The notes under the pieces are model-generated. The model was not told the DNA's origin, searched no databases, and worked only from the letters and a program-made list of their open reading frames with translations. The position numbers and the translations under genes were made by a program. A stretch of 64,000 nucleotides of DNA from Ceratothoa steindachneri (lineage: Eukaryota > Arthropoda > Malacostraca > Isopoda > Cymothoidae), in assembly GCA_963969495.1 (NCBI GenBank), contig OZ018326.1:152954306-153018305 (forward strand). Reading direction: 5' to 3'. Of the stretch, positions 45,000 through 57,199 are shown piece after piece. Every line of letters starts with the position of its first letter. Within the stretch, counting starts at the first letter, position 1.

Positions 45000-46100
45000 T
45001 TTATTAATTAATCTAACAAAACAACACATGGAAAATATTTACATGACCGGGGACTAAAATGGGAGATACACATGAAATGAAAAAAAGGTTATGTGATAAA
45101 TTTGACTAAGCGGAGCATTAAGATTTGGAGGGATTTAAAATGACAAAACAAACAAGAAGGAAAGGGGCGGCTAAATCAGTGTTAAAGCACGGAGTTACGT
45201 TGGCACAAAGTTAAATAGTTAAATGCAATTCGTAGCTTACGTATTTATAAGGTCGTCGTGCAGAGGAAGGCGATTTGAAGGAATGGCTTCGGTCCGACTG
45301 GCGATTTCCTTCCCAGGAGGAGGGGTTTTTAGGGGGGTTGTCCTTAACGATGGGTGAAGGACTGACTTCGAGGAGTGAGAGCGAAATGGGGCTCGGAAGT
45401 ACGACCGATCCTTGAGACAGGGTACCAGAGATGTTCTGGATGAACAATTGAGGTTATTGATGTAACCAAGCGTTCTCTTGAATAACGTTAAAAGGGGGGA
45501 ATTAAATTACCACTAACGTGATATCAGGGGAGCGAAAACCGTTTCTTGTCGAACGGGTTCGAAGAACAATGACTGTCCTAAAGTTGTTCTCTTCTGAACA
45601 ATAAGGGGGCCCTGTTGACTTGGCGTCTCGAGGGGCACGAACCTTGGCACTCAAGGATATTGTCCTCTTCTAGACAATAAGGGGGTTCTCGGGGTAGAAT
45701 TCCAAGGGGAACGAGGGAGACCGGATCGGCGTGATGCATCGCGAAGATAATCGGGATCTGATTCAAACGCGAAATTCTATCGCATAAATAGCCGGAGCCA
45801 GCCCCCCGGGGTAGGGGACAATGGGGAACTTCCATGGAATGTCCCGGTAGCGCTTGGAAAAATTTTATCTTCCCATAAGCCTAATTCAATCTGGCCAGAT
45901 CGATGCCTGGAAGCAAACGGGGGATTGAACCTCCTTGATTAAACTTGAAGCGAGAGAAGATAATACTCGGGAATGGTAGGCGATAAGAACGCCATTCTCT
46001 TTCTCTCGCAAGATGAACGTGGGAAGCATGAGTTTCAATATGTGATAGAAGCGAGGCGCGGCCGCCTTAGGCAATTCTATCACAAAGGAGTTTTTTCAAT
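45000..46100 (-). other. LTR-like, GC-richer stretch (possible solo LTR)
   Basis: On the minus strand it has a TATAAATA box (45249-45242) in a setting like that of the two Gmr1-type LTRs. It also has an internal direct repeat around cccttattgt(c/t)cagaagag-like words at about 45590-45690. No coding frame is convincing. The borders are not defined, and solo-LTR status is a guess. Confidence 0.25.
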
Positions 46101-47695
46101 CAATTGTGTAAGCATTTACTTGGAAGTAGGACTCAATATAAGAGAAAATATACTCTAATCATGTTTATTTTATTTTTATTCAATTACTCATACATGCAAG
46201 CCTAAGTATAGAGTCCAAAATCACCATTCTAGGTTCAATAGTACAAAGGTTATGAGGCGTAATTCGAAAAAAAGCTGGAAATTGGCAGCCGTCTTGGATT
46301 TTGGCGGCCAATTTGAATTTTTTTATCTGACTGCTTAGCACTCGAACCAAAATTGTTCAATAGACCCTTACTTTCAAATTGGTACTGAAAACAAAACTTT
46401 TGCATCAATTTGAAATGACTGAGTGCCTGGGCACTCCACTCCATTGATGATTCGGTTGAAAAGCCAGCATCATTACTGCAGTGGCTAGAAGAAATCTCTT
46501 ATATAAAGTTTCTATTAGGATTTCAGAGCTAAACAGTATTATTTATTGTTTTTTAATAGTTTATTTAAAATGTATAAAGTTATGGTGTGCTTATAATTCA
46601 ATTTTTAATAACTTTTAAAAATGTATTTCATCGCAACGGATCTAATATCTCAATTGTCTTCGTCAGGCGAACTCAGGTGATTTGGTTCGGGAGGCTTTCG
46701 GTGTATTTTATAGCCATGCTCTCCTGAACATATGAAGAAGGCACATCTTGATTATCAAACATGTACAATGGTCAATAAAGTGATTAAACTAGGAATAATT
46801 TTCCTCTTTTGTTATACATAAGGTTTGTATGGAAGGTATGTTTGTTACATAAAGTTTGCATCATTCTTCCCTTCCACCCCAAGGTTCTTTTCAGTCAAAC
46901 TCAACAGTAGAATTGTGTTAAAATTGTAAGATAATAGATGCTATTTCAAGGTTAGAGCGGGGGCAGTTTAGGATGGAGGGTCAGATTATTTTGTTGTATG
47001 TCCTTATTATAGGTACCAGAGAAACTGAAGGTCGGATGGGGCGCTTTGAACCGATATACAAGTGAATTAGATGTGTGTATATTGGTATGTTATGGATATG
47101 TCATTGGTGTATAGATGTAGATGGAACAAATGAGCAATGTTAATGTGTATGTAATGCATGAAAAGATTGAAGAGGGGGTGGGGAAGAAGGCACCGTGAGG
47201 AGACGCATTATGAAGTTTAGCCTTTTCAATATGGAGTTAGAGGACTTGGCCGTCTGTGTCTTAGAGGAATTTTGCTTTTCAATCGCTGTCATTAAAGCCC
47301 AGTAATTATTGCACCAATATGTAGCATAGGACGGTGTCGAAGGCAGCTGATGTCTCTTGCAGCCATGACAGCGCTGTGAGGAGATGGTTTTGGTCGAAGC
47401 TTTTCAAGATATGCCGTAATGGTGGTGCGTACTGTGCTTCTGGAGATTTGTTCTGAAGCTGGTTTGGGTGTGTTAGAGAGGCATGATTGGTAGTTTCTGT
47501 AGAGGCTTATTGTTTACTTTAAAAGCGTATTGTGCACTGTTCATACCGTAAAGCGAACAGTATCTCTCCTCCGTCGAAAAGAAGGATTTATGTTGTTGAC
47601 GAGCAGAAAGCAACAGTCGCCAAAGGTGGAACACTCTGTTAGTGGATTAAATACACAATCCATGCAAGATTTTCGGGTGTCAAGGAGTAGAACAT
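46101..47695. other. Unassigned DNA
   Basis: No gene, RNA or terminal repeat recognised. A gcctgacgaagacaattg word on the minus strand near 46655-46672 is reminiscent of retroelement 3' regions but is too short to call. Confidence 0.35.
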
Positions 47696-47699
47696 TTCA

Positions 47700-48175
47700 C
47701 AGAACGTTCCCGACACGTTTTAGAAACATTATGACTAAGACCAAACGTACGCTAAGAAAACTTTTAACCGGACGTTCCCAAAATGTTTTAAGGAACCTTA
47801 GCACAATCAAAACAAAACCTATCTGTAAAGTTAAGAAAACCTTTATCTTAGCATTCTCAAGACGTTGTAGGAAACTTAAACAAGACGTTCCTGTAACGTT
47901 AATAGAACTTTCTTTTGAACGTTTCTAAAATGTTTTAAGAAATCTTCGCATAGCCAAAACCAGATGTTTCTGTAACATTAAGGAAAATTTTATCTGACGG
48001 TCTCAAAAGGTTTTACAAAACCTTAGTATAACCAAAACCATAAGTTCTTGTAACGTTAGGAAAACTTTCATATGAAAGTTCTCAAAACGTTTAAAAAAAA
48101 TTAGCATAGCCAAAAGCAAAACTTTCCTGTAACGTAAAGAAAACTTTCCCTCGGAATATTCTTAAAATGTTTTGT
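47700..48175. repeat. Degenerate minisatellite, unit about 79 bp, about seven copies
   Basis: Anchor words like gaacgttcccaaaatgtttt recur at about 47702, 47771, 47852, 47917, 47996, 48074 and 48153, that is, spacings of 69, 81, 65, 79, 78 and 79. Each unit also contains aacc(a/t)tagcata(a/g)ccaaaac and gtaacgttaagaaaac. The AACGTT hexamer is a recurrent palindrome. Confidence 0.85.
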
Positions 48176-48179
48176 GAAC

Positions 48180-49520
48180 ATAAATTTTTTAGTTGGGTAA
48201 TAACAAGTTTCACTTTCATTGGTGACTCCGTCTTCGGCGCACTAACTTTAGAACGTGTCTCGTATCGCTATTCGTCATTTCGGGAGAACGACCTAACCTC
48301 ATCCCATTTGGGTCAAGGCGTGCCGCAAGTGTCTCGCGTGCCAGTGCCGAGGGAAAGGACAAATAAACACAGTGAGGTTCACCGGATAGAGACAACAGAC
48401 GTGTTTTCTTTTAGCCTAGACATCTAGCCATGATCGACTTTCGGCTAGCATTACCACTCAGTTAAGATCATTGGCCTTCTCTACTCCACGCTGCACTGAA
48501 TTCTACATCTGGTTATTTCAGGGTTTTGAAAGCTGATAATCGCTCGGAGAGGTACCCTTACCCTAACTATCCATTTCACTTCTTCACTCTCACTGTTCAG
48601 ATTTTCTTATATTGTCTTGATCTGGTTCGGACTTTCAAAAAGATCGTTGTTAATACCGATGTTGTTTCAAAAACTGCTATCACCACTTCCTTCGGCTCTT
48701 TCAAGAATCGTTGAGTGCCTTATAGCATTCGATTTCTATGTTGTATGTTTAATTCCCACCGCACCATTACTCTTAATTAGGCCCAGGTCATGTAGCCAGT
48801 GAACGTCTTGATCTTTAAAACTATGGGAATTTGTTTTCATAAGTTTTTCCTTAGGCGTGTTCACCTTTGCAGACCTTTACAGCAGATTCTTTCTCTTCAT
48901 CTTCACGAGTCAAGGTTCATTGTTCTTCAGCGTATCACAAAGCAAGCTACTGTTTCTTTGAACCACCCAAAACGTTCCTTATTTTCACTTCATCATAAAG
49001 AGCCCTTGTCTATTCCTTCTTTGACCTTCCTTCAAAGTGTTCGAGGGATCAATGAAGATCCATTTATCATTCCTCCATTCATCCCTTTTGCCACTCCTAC
49101 CCCTTCCACCCAAATGCTACTGCATGATCTAACTTTGCAGGAACCCTTGTTGTCAGAAGTAGCCGAGCAGGGGCATTGTTTGCTCCTGAGGTCGCCTCGT
49201 ATTCAGCGAACCATCTTCACCATACTCCAGGTTTGCCTTATTTTAGGTCGTGAGAGTGAACCCAATGGATTACCTCTAATCCGACCGTGTCGTTGTCGGC
49301 CTTCCCCAGTAGTACTTCGGCAGACTGAGAAAGAAGTTTTAAGCTGACGCGCATCCCTGCTCTCATTCCAGCCTTCGGTGATGCTAACGCGCTCTGGTCG
49401 CTTGGTAATAAGACATGTTCGATTCCTGGACTAGTGTTTTATATGAACAATTCTAAACGGGCTTGGTTAGTTAATTTTTTTGATGAGGGGTGGGAGTGAT
49501 ATAGCATTTCACCGGCTATA
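48180..49520 (+). other. Possible fragment of an LTR retroelement
   Basis: Near 48215 ggtgactccgtcttcggcgc resembles leader sequences just upstream of gag in some LTR elements. Near 49380 a frame reads LTRSGRLV, similar to the extreme C-terminus of some integrases. It is followed at 49480-49495 by a purine tract gaggggtgggag and TGATATAGC, as at the start of a 3' LTR. The intervening frame 48799-49347 (182 residues) matches nothing I know. Each sign is weak. Confidence 0.25.
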
Positions 49521-50105
49521 TTAGTATTTTTATTATATGGCATTTTATTAAACAGAACAAAAAATGAACATCTACTATTATTCGACCTTAAAAACTCGAC
49601 ATAAATAAACTTTGGGAAGGTATCCCAGAGCTTCTGAGGTCATCAGTTATTTATTTATTTACGCGCGCGACCTGCATTAGTCGCTACAATGGTCTAACCA
49701 CCTTACAATCACAATTGAGAATTTCAAAGCATTTGGGGATTTTATTTAGAACTGAGCTTCCTACTTCTAAACAAGAGCACTCTTCTGTACGTTTAATAGT
49801 TCTAATAGAGATCTCTCCATTGATACCAATATTTTTTTTTCTTTACTTCTGACTGCATAAAGCTCCCTAAACTTAAAAATACTTCAAGCTCTTTATATAA
49901 AAAATAAGCCCCTAATTAAATGATAATGCTTCATCCATCAAATTAATGACGCAGTAAACATATTACTCGAAAATAGATTTTTACGAAAAATCATTTTGCA
50001 ATTCTACCATAAATACGAAATAATTAAAACATAGCCTTCGACCTGGGGAAAAAATAATATGATAAAAAAAATAAGCAATAGAAAAAAATAATATTATAAA
50101 ACAAA
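49521..50105. other. AT-rich unassigned DNA
   Basis: Could include LTR sequence of the preceding candidate. No gene seen. Confidence 0.3.
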
Positions 50106-50109
50106 AGAA

Positions 50110-50300
50110 ACATGAATGTGCCGAATAGTCTGAGGTACAACGCAGTCTTTGCAATAAAGTGCAAGGTGCGCTCCATCAAATGGTGGAGCGTTGCGCGAGT
50201 AGGCCTAATTCGAAGACGACAGAAAGAAACCTGAAGCCATCGCAGCATTGGAGGGTAAGTCCATGGGAGCAGTCGCGGCGCAATAGCATGCAACTTTAAG
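50110..50300 (-). pseudogene. LINE C-terminal fragment, paralogue of the one at 10.5 kb
   Basis: The minus strand reads LQVSFCRLRIRPTRATLHHL, then, after a frame change, YCKDCVVPQT-like residues. It matches the CRLRIGHTRVTHRYLMERS and CNDCVVPQTVRHI region of the fragment at 10499-10790 at both DNA and protein level. Only the finger region survives. Confidence 0.65.
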
Positions 50301-50552
50301 CTCTGCCGCCAAAAGGCAGAACGCATTAACTCCAAAAATGCGATTTTTGCAAATTTGATATCTATGGAATCGGTAGAATGAGACGAAACATGCATATTAA
50401 GGCGGGTTACGTCTGTCTTCTCATCATTCCGAGATTTCAAATCGTAATTGCATTAACTCAACTGAAATCTTAACTGCACTAAAATCTTAAATATCGATTT
50501 TCTCAAAACAAGGATTTGGAGTTAATGCGTTTTACCTTTTGGTGACAGAGCT
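50299..50552. mobile_element. MITE-like element with 38-bp terminal inverted repeats
   Basis: Left arm agctctgccgccaaaaggca (50299-50336) and the reverse complement of the right arm agctctgtcaccaaaaggta (50515-50552) match at about 33 of 38 positions. Both end at acgcattaactcc. The interior of about 180 bp is non-coding. No certain target duplication was seen. Confidence 0.7.
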
Positions 50553-50559
50553 CCCCTTG

Positions 50560-51450
50560 GCCGTCTCCCATCTTCTTTGCCAAGCAGCCCAGAGGGCTGT
50601 CCTGATTCCTGCCATGTAATCGGTGTGAGGAAAAGCGAAACGCTGGCCCGGTCGCACAGTCCTCCCGGACTCTTTGGCGCCCTCAGATATTTCCCCTCTC
50701 TTTTCTTGCTAGATACATTAAACGGTATATTAAGCGGTTCAATACATGCTTGATGGTGTAGGGCTCTTTGTCTTCTTTTCGCTATCCTTCTTGTTTTATA
50801 ATTAGGTAGAGTTTTAATTTATATTCTCATAAGTTTCCTTTTACTTTATAAGTTATTACTATGGCCCCTGGTCTTATTACTTCTTCCCTATGTTGTTGGA
50901 CAACTGGTGCTGAGGAAATTTTTATTATGTTGTTACACAGATTTTTGTTGGCAAAATTGTCGATTTCTGGGTTAAAGGCCGTATTCTCTTCATGAGTGTC
51001 TGAGAACACTGACTTCTATTGGATTCTGAACATTTCTTTTATCGTTTCGCTATCTTGAATTTTCCCCTTTGGTCGCTTTTTAAGTCAATTTTGTGCTTTC
51101 AATTTCTTTTTTTTTTAATCCTATTGATTATGCTTCAATTTTCTTTTGGGTTTATTTCTTTATCTATTACTTTGTTTTTTCTTCTATGAGATGACTCATG
51201 TCTTCCTTCTTTCCAGGTTAGTATCCATTAGATCGCTTGGGATAAAAGTAAAGAGTGTCTCCTTGTGCCCTCCCGAGTTCGCTCTGTTGCAATTCATCCT
51301 CTCCGGTATTAGCATTTGTATCGGATTCTGAGTGAGGATAAATAGAGGTCCAACGTGGTCTCTATGTACAGTCATAGCGAAAGTTTTGAGAGTAAAATAT
51401 ATTTGTAAGAATTTTCATTCATTTTTCAAATTTACGATCTAAGATCGTGC
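50560..51450. other. Unassigned DNA
   Basis: T-rich stretches and short chance frames only. Confidence 0.35.
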
Positions 51451-51462
51451 TTCGGTCCTGTT

Positions 51463-51732
51463 CAGTGGTGGGCAGTCCATCAGTACCGATGACGGAAGGT
51501 CCGTCAGTCCGTCCCTGATGGACTCCCGTTTCGCTGACGGAAACTTTGAAACACTGACGGAATAGGCGACGACGGAAGCGATTTTCGGCCGTCACCCAAA
51601 CCGTCACTAACCCGAAAAACAAAGACGACCTTCGGCAAATAATGTTTCCGTCAGTCATAAGCGAAACGGGAGTCCGTCAGTGACGGGCTGACAGACCTTC
51701 CGTCATCGATACTGACGGACTGCCCAACAGTG
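51463..51732. mobile_element. hAT-type MITE with long TIRs and perfect 8-bp duplication
   Basis: Starts cagtggtgggcagtcc and ends as its near complement. Arms of about 75-80 bp (gatgacggaaggtc, ggactcccgtttcgct) pair across the element. The flanking duplication gtcctgtt at 51455-51462 and 51733-51740 is exact. It is 270 bp and GC-rich, with the word gtcagtgacgg-like repeated. Non-coding. Confidence 0.92.
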
Positions 51733-51744
51733 GTCCTGTTCATG

Positions 51745-52200
51745 TAAGAGGTTAGTTTCAGTCCATGGAGCTTTGCTAATCGATCAAAAGGATAAAATGA
51801 TGACAAATATGAGTTATGAATGATGTATAATTATGATCTATTTCGTAATATTTTTGGGTAAAAATCATTGTTTGAATATTTTTACCTGCGGCGAAGCGAA
51901 AGGTCAAGGCGTCGCTTTTTTTGTCAAAAGGAGTAAAGTTCAATTGTACTCATTTAGAGTCATGAAATGACCCATATGACCTTGGGACATATGGTTATTC
52001 ACCCTGGAGATTTCAAATCTGCCATCGGATTGGGCGCTAGATGGCGCCATCTAGTGAGAGAAGCCTCATTTAGTCATTTAGCCATTCAAAGGCACTTGTA
52101 AGTAATTTAAACCATGGGAACCATCAATGCAATAACCATTTATCATCTTATCACAAAACGCCGCAGGTCATTGGAGGTACTTCACCTCTTGTTTAATTAA
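51745..52200. other. Unassigned DNA
   Basis: No gene recognised. Immediately upstream of the Tc1 relic, so the right part may be its terminus. Confidence 0.3.
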
Positions 52201-52206
52201 AAAAAA

Positions 52207-53165
52207 ATGGTCCATTCCAACGAACAGTCTGCAACCAATGTTACTTTACACCAAAGGAGCCTGAACTGCAAAGAGATAGTTGCTAAAGGTATTGAATCAA
52301 GGAGCACCATCTTTAGGATCATTAATATCTTTAAGAAGACTGGTTACACTCCTGTGAAGAAGTCTTCTGGATGCCCAAGAGCTTCAAATGAACGCCACAA
52401 TTGCCTCCTGATAAGGTCCCAGCTCAAGGATCGGGTTGCCTCCAATGCCAAGCTTAGGCACAATTGGAAAGAAGCACGCGTGAACGCTTCAGCGTGCACA
52501 ATGACTCGGAAACCTTTCGATAAAAGTCTCAAGTAGAGAAGGGCTGCGAAGAAGCTTTATCTTACCTAGAAGAACCTTACGATTAGGCTCCACTTTTGAG
52601 GGAAATATAAGGAATGGACTGTTGAAGACTGGGTCAAAGTGGGATTCGCTAATAAAGTCCTTTTCCGCTTTTTAAAGATTCTCGAAGACCCCTCGTTAGG
52701 AGAAGAAAGAGGGGGCCCTTTCACGAGTCCTGCGCCCCGCCTACTGTGACAAATCCGGCCACTTTCGATGTCTGGGGATACATCTCATCTAATGATAGTA
52801 GAACACTAACAATTTTGCACATGAACTCTAAATGGCACCATAACGTGATCCACCAGCACCTTTCTCAATAGTTCAGGACCAATTTGGAGATGATAACTGT
52901 ATTTTCCAGTATGATGATGTATCTTATTACAAAGCAAAAGCAAGATTTAAACCCAATAGAGATCTTGTGAGCAATAATCAAATTGGTGGTTGAAAAACAG
53001 AAACCATCCAATTGTAAGCAGAGGCGGGTACTTATTGAACAAAATGGAGCAATATCAGTCAAATTATCATCACTAATTTGTCTCTAGCATGCTAAAAGGA
53101 ATTCAAGCAGTCCTCGATGGACTTCCCAAAGCAAGCAACATTTTCAGAACTACACCATGTGTATT
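52207..53165 (+). pseudogene. Tc1-like transposase relic, nearly full span
   Basis: N-terminal frame 52207-52536 holds the paired-like DNA-binding region (VAKGIESRSTIFRIINIFKK, TGYTPVKKSSGCPRASNER). Then in broken frames come RAAKKLYLT, KEWTVEDWVKVGFANK (first catalytic Asp of the usual W-S-D-E lost), and QYDDVSYYKAKA (the HDNAPCHKAK position) at about 52910-52945. DLNPIEIL at about 52950-52975 carries the third residue Glu of DD34E, followed by VVEKQKP and NSSSPRWTS. Many stops and shifts. Terminal repeats were not established. Confidence 0.75.
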
Positions 53166-53169
53166 ATTT

Positions 53170-54012
53170 TTTTAATTCTAAAACATTCGATAATCATATT
53201 TATTTATTTTTTCTGAACTCTTAGAAAAAACTTTGATAAAAGTTTCAAATATAGGAAAAACTAGCCCTGCGGGGGTTTTCAAACTGTAAAGAAAATCTTA
53301 GAAATAACTTGGATAAAAGCTTAAAATATATATTATACCTAGCCGAGTTACAAACTAAAATTCAAACTGTTGCAAAATATAGCATTCCTAAAATATAGTG
53401 GTAAGGATAATGTAATAATAATTATAACAATGATAATAATGATGGTGAGGATAATATAATAGATACTATTAATAATAGGGATAATAATAATTACAATATG
53501 AATAAGTTATTTTCGCTGAACATTTGAAGTCGTTACGAGCAAGCTTGATGGTGAAATCGTAACGGCCGGAAACGTATAATTTGATACCGGAAAAATTTTC
53601 ATATTCTCCCTACAACAGCCGTGAAGGGAATTTTTTAATATTTTTCTCTGCCCTCTAACTGAACCCTTTCTCTGCTCTCGAAAATGTTTGAATAAAAATT
53701 GCTACATGAGCAAGTAATAGTGGCAACCTGCCAAACAGCGAACAAGCCTGTCTCCGATTATTTTAAACTTTTCAGAACATAAGGGCATCTAAGTAAAGAG
53801 AGTTACCCGGCAAGTTTTCCCATCCCCTTGAGTCGAGAAGAGAGAGGCATTTTTTTTCGATCTAGAACCAGCGTGGATATGGCGTCTGGTAATGGTGGCA
53901 CTCACAGCAGTTGTTGTACATATTTTGTTTTTCTACACGAGCCTACACACCTGCCTTTACTAAACACACGAAGATGATCCTTATATACATGTGTAATGAG
54001 GTTTATAGTAGA
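53170..54012. other. AT-rich unassigned DNA
   Basis: No gene recognised. Confidence 0.35.
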
Positions 54013-54020
54013 CCGTAATG

Positions 54021-54899
54021 CAGTGGCGGTTCCTAGCTAAAATTAGCTGGGGTGCTGCATCATAATTTTTTTAGCATTGTTTTAATATTGTGTAAAAGGA
54101 AATAAACATACAGAAAGAAAATTTATAGATATACTTGATAAAATCCTAAACAGCACAAAATCAAACATTTTTTGCTTACTAATAGGCTAAATTGTTACAG
54201 TTCAAGCTTGATCCATTCATTTATAAACGAAATCCATTTTTCTTGTTTTAGTTGCACGAAAAGATTAATTATTTTCTCCTTGATCTCTGGATCACTATTG
54301 AGAAATTTTTTCTTCATTAAAAGTATTGCGAATGCATTTAGTCTTTCAGAATTCCAAAAGTTCTCCTTAGAAAAGTTTTTATTCTTTTCAGTGTTGAAAA
54401 GCAGCGTTCTGCCTCTGATGTAGTCATAGGAATTGTCAAGAGAATTTTTATCAGTTTTGTAATTTCACTAAGAACATCATCTAGATTATTTTCCAAGATA
54501 AATTTCAGCAGCTCAATTAATCAATAAAAGAAAACAAATGAATTAAATTCTACATAAACACTACCTTCCACCAGCACACCCGGGTTGGCACTGCGTGAGC
54601 CACAGTGCTGTCTCTCCCTAGCGTGCAGCTTCCTATCTCAGACATGTGAGCATGCGCACAACAGCCAAACACCGCGTCGCTGGAACTGTGAAGCGCACAG
54701 TTCTATACAAAGATTTTTGTTGTTTTTTTTCATAAATTAAGGGATGGCTACTGACATTAAGCTTAAAGATTATATAATGTAAAAATATAAAGAACCGAAT
54801 TAAAGAAATAATGACTCAATATATTGAGTGTTATCGATAATATCAAGTGGAAATAGGTGGTGCTGCAGTTTCGCAGTGCCTATACACGAGCCGCCACTG
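54021..54899 (-). mobile_element. Internally deleted hAT element with dimerisation-domain remnant
   Basis: Left cagtggcggttcctagc and right (reverse complement) cagtggcggctcgtgta are hAT termini; ggtgctgca-like words follow inside both ends. The length is 879 bp. An exact 8-bp duplication was not seen (ccgtaatg against gtcactgt). The surviving coding piece is on the minus strand at about 54500-54172. Confidence 0.8.
54172..54500 (-). pseudogene. hAT C-terminal dimerisation domain (ZMYM1-like)
   Basis: The minus strand reads ENNLDDVLSEITKLIKILL, then TIPMTTSEAERCFSTLKRIK and TFLRRTF. SEAERCFSTLKRIKTFLR is the hallmark of the hAT dimerisation domain and includes the Glu thought to complete the catalytic triad region. 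It is followed, after a frame change, by FLNSDPEIKEKIINLFVQLK. The rest of the transposase is missing. It is the same transposase type as the N-terminal half at 60.2-61.6 kb, but has its own termini. Confidence 0.8.
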
Positions 54900-54904
54900 G
54901 TCAC

Positions 54905-56740
54905 TGTAGTTTATTAAATATAAATCCCTTAGGCGACATAAAATGTGTACCAGAGTCTTCATCACATCCGCTCTCTTTCTCATCTTTTTATCTAGCATTT
55001 CCTTTCCCATTCTTCATTTAATATTATCTCCTAACTTTTTTTTAACTGCTGATCTACATATGAAAAAAAAATGAACACTATCAGAAGTAAATTTCGAAAA
55101 ATATTCTGTGCAATTTTCATAGAAATTAAATGAGAATTTTCAAGCAAATATATATTTTGTTCAAAGGTTTGGACGGTATGTACAGTGTACACGCAACAAG
55201 GAAACGACTTGAAGTATAAGGCTTTCTTGTGTCGGAAGCATTTCAGTGAAAAAGACATTGAAAGATGGGAGAGTATATTAAAAATCATGTAAGTGAAAAG
55301 GTGAACCTTGAAGATGTGGCGGTTGCATAGTTTTGGAAATATTGATGGGTTCTGAGAGTGGAAAGCAGGGGATCCAGCAAGAAGAGATATATGAAAGGGT
55401 AATATTTTAATGAAGTTTGATCGTTTGATTAGACATGCTATGGAAAACTTCAATATTCAAAGCCAAAATGTTTCCATGTTTGTATCATGCCGGATATATT
55501 TAAGCGTTTTTAATGATTATGGCACAATTGTTATAATTAATAACACTAACTTTTAACGTTAACTTTCCATTATTATTGAAAAAAAATAATGATAGAAGAC
55601 ACCATTCATATCCAAGAAAGTACAGAGTTGGTAATCATGATTATTTTCAATGGATAATCACTAGACATTTTGGAGAGGATTAAGAGTATAAATGGTTTTG
55701 TGTGTGTGATTGGGAGCTGTCATTTTAGCCAAATATATCGTGATCTACGGATGTGATGATAGATATGTAAGAGAGATAGATAAAAATGCGTTTCCGGTAT
55801 GACACACGGTTATTGCCAGTAATGTGAAGGCCAGCACGAGTTCACTCGCTAAGGCCAATCGCAATGAGCATCTTATTATGGTAAGATTTACAAAAGTAAT
55901 ATGCGCCAGCCTTATTTCTGTTTTCCTTCCATCTATTTTTTTAATTACTTCTTGCGTCTTCCCCTTCACTCTTTTTTATATGAACTATTGTAACTGGATT
56001 TGATGACCCCATCTTCTAAAAATTAAATATCGACTAAATTATTTTGTCCTTTCCAGTCACAAACATTGATAAACTTAATTAGAGGATTCACCGGTCATAT
56101 TCATTGACATGGATAAGGCGCTGAATTTTCACGTCTTGGTACTCGAACCCCATTCCAGCGAGAGCGAATACAGAACTCACGACAATCTCAGCGGGGCACT
56201 GAGTTTCGTGCATGCGCGCAGGCAGTTTCATCCGCATACGTCATTCCGTACACATCCAATTGCAAAGCAGCTGTTACTTTCATTTCCTTCCTCCGTGCGC
56301 ACAACACATTACTCGTCCGTCAAGGAAATCCATCGAAGGGGTTTTCTTAACCCACCACTTCGACGTTGAACGGGTAAATGTCCCTTGAACCATGAACAAG
56401 TTTCCCAACGCTCGCTGACCGGTGGAAAAACACAGCACTGCCATTCTTCCTTTTGGCTCCCAGCGAGAACCGGCTTATGGTGGCTTCGGACCTTCCACGC
56501 ATTGTCAATTTGATCTTTATGCTAGTTTCTTATCCAGTTGGGGGCCTCCTCCAAGTGAGAGCGACAGATGTTCGGAAGCTGCAGTCCTGATGTTGATACA
56601 AAATGTTGGTTGGAAGGATGAATTAATTATTATGATATATGTACTTGGAAATAGAAAGCAAAAACCAACGGGGATATCTCGCCAGAGACTTCATTAGAAG
56701 AGGTTGGTACAAACACGATGATATGGAAATATATAAAAGG
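54905..56740. other. Unassigned DNA
   Basis: No gene recognised. A word tattcattgacatggataag near 56097-56117 recurs near 62008-62027, hinting at a dispersed repeat. Confidence 0.35.
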
Positions 56741-56744
56741 TGAG

Positions 56745-57195
56745 TATGTACATACATATCAATCATTTCTAGAGGGGGCGAATGGTATGTATGTGCATAC
56801 ATATCAATTATTGCAAGGGAGTTCGAAAGGTATGCATGTACATACGTATCAATCATTGCAAGATAGTTCGAAAGGTATATACAGTATGTACATACCCATC
56901 AATCATTGCAAAGAGAGTTCGAAAGGTATCTATGTAAATACCTATCAATCATTGCAAGAGAGTTCGAAATGTATGTATGTACATACATATCAATGATTGC
57001 AAGAAAGTTCGAAATGTATGTATGTACATGCATATCAATCATTGCGAGAGAGTTCGAAATGTATGTATGTACATACATATCAATCATTGCAAGAGAGTTT
57101 GAAATGTATGTATGTACATACATATCAATCATTGCAAGAGAGTTCGAAATGTATGTATGTACATACATATCAATCATTGCAAGAGAGTTTGAAAG
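56745..57195. repeat. 45-bp minisatellite, about ten units, with palindromic core
   Basis: The unit starts gtatgtatgtacatacatat and continues caatcattgcaagagagtt plus cgaaa(t/g). The last five units are nearly identical and the left ones are more diverged. Each carries the 16-bp perfect palindrome atgtatgtacatacat. Because 45 is divisible by three, long open frames appear on both strands. I regard these as non-coding. Confidence 0.93.
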
Positions 57196-57199
57196 TTAG

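Noticed and set aside
46640..46700. Fifth Penelope 3' end
   Set aside because: Only a short gacgaagacaattg-like word is shared; no stem core or coding remnant nearby.
47530..47928. 132-residue plus-strand open frame
   Set aside because: It runs into the 79-bp minisatellite and its Lys/Arg/Thr-rich sequence mirrors the repeat. No known motif.
48799..49347. 182-residue plus-strand frame as a host gene
   Set aside because: No recognisable domain. Surroundings weakly suggest a retroelement, and the frame could be chance.
53500..53600. Possible regulatory element from the cgtaacggccgg word
   Set aside because: Single short word without context or repetition.
55031..55453. 140-residue minus-strand open frame
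   Set aside because: No motif, skewed composition and no splice or promoter context.
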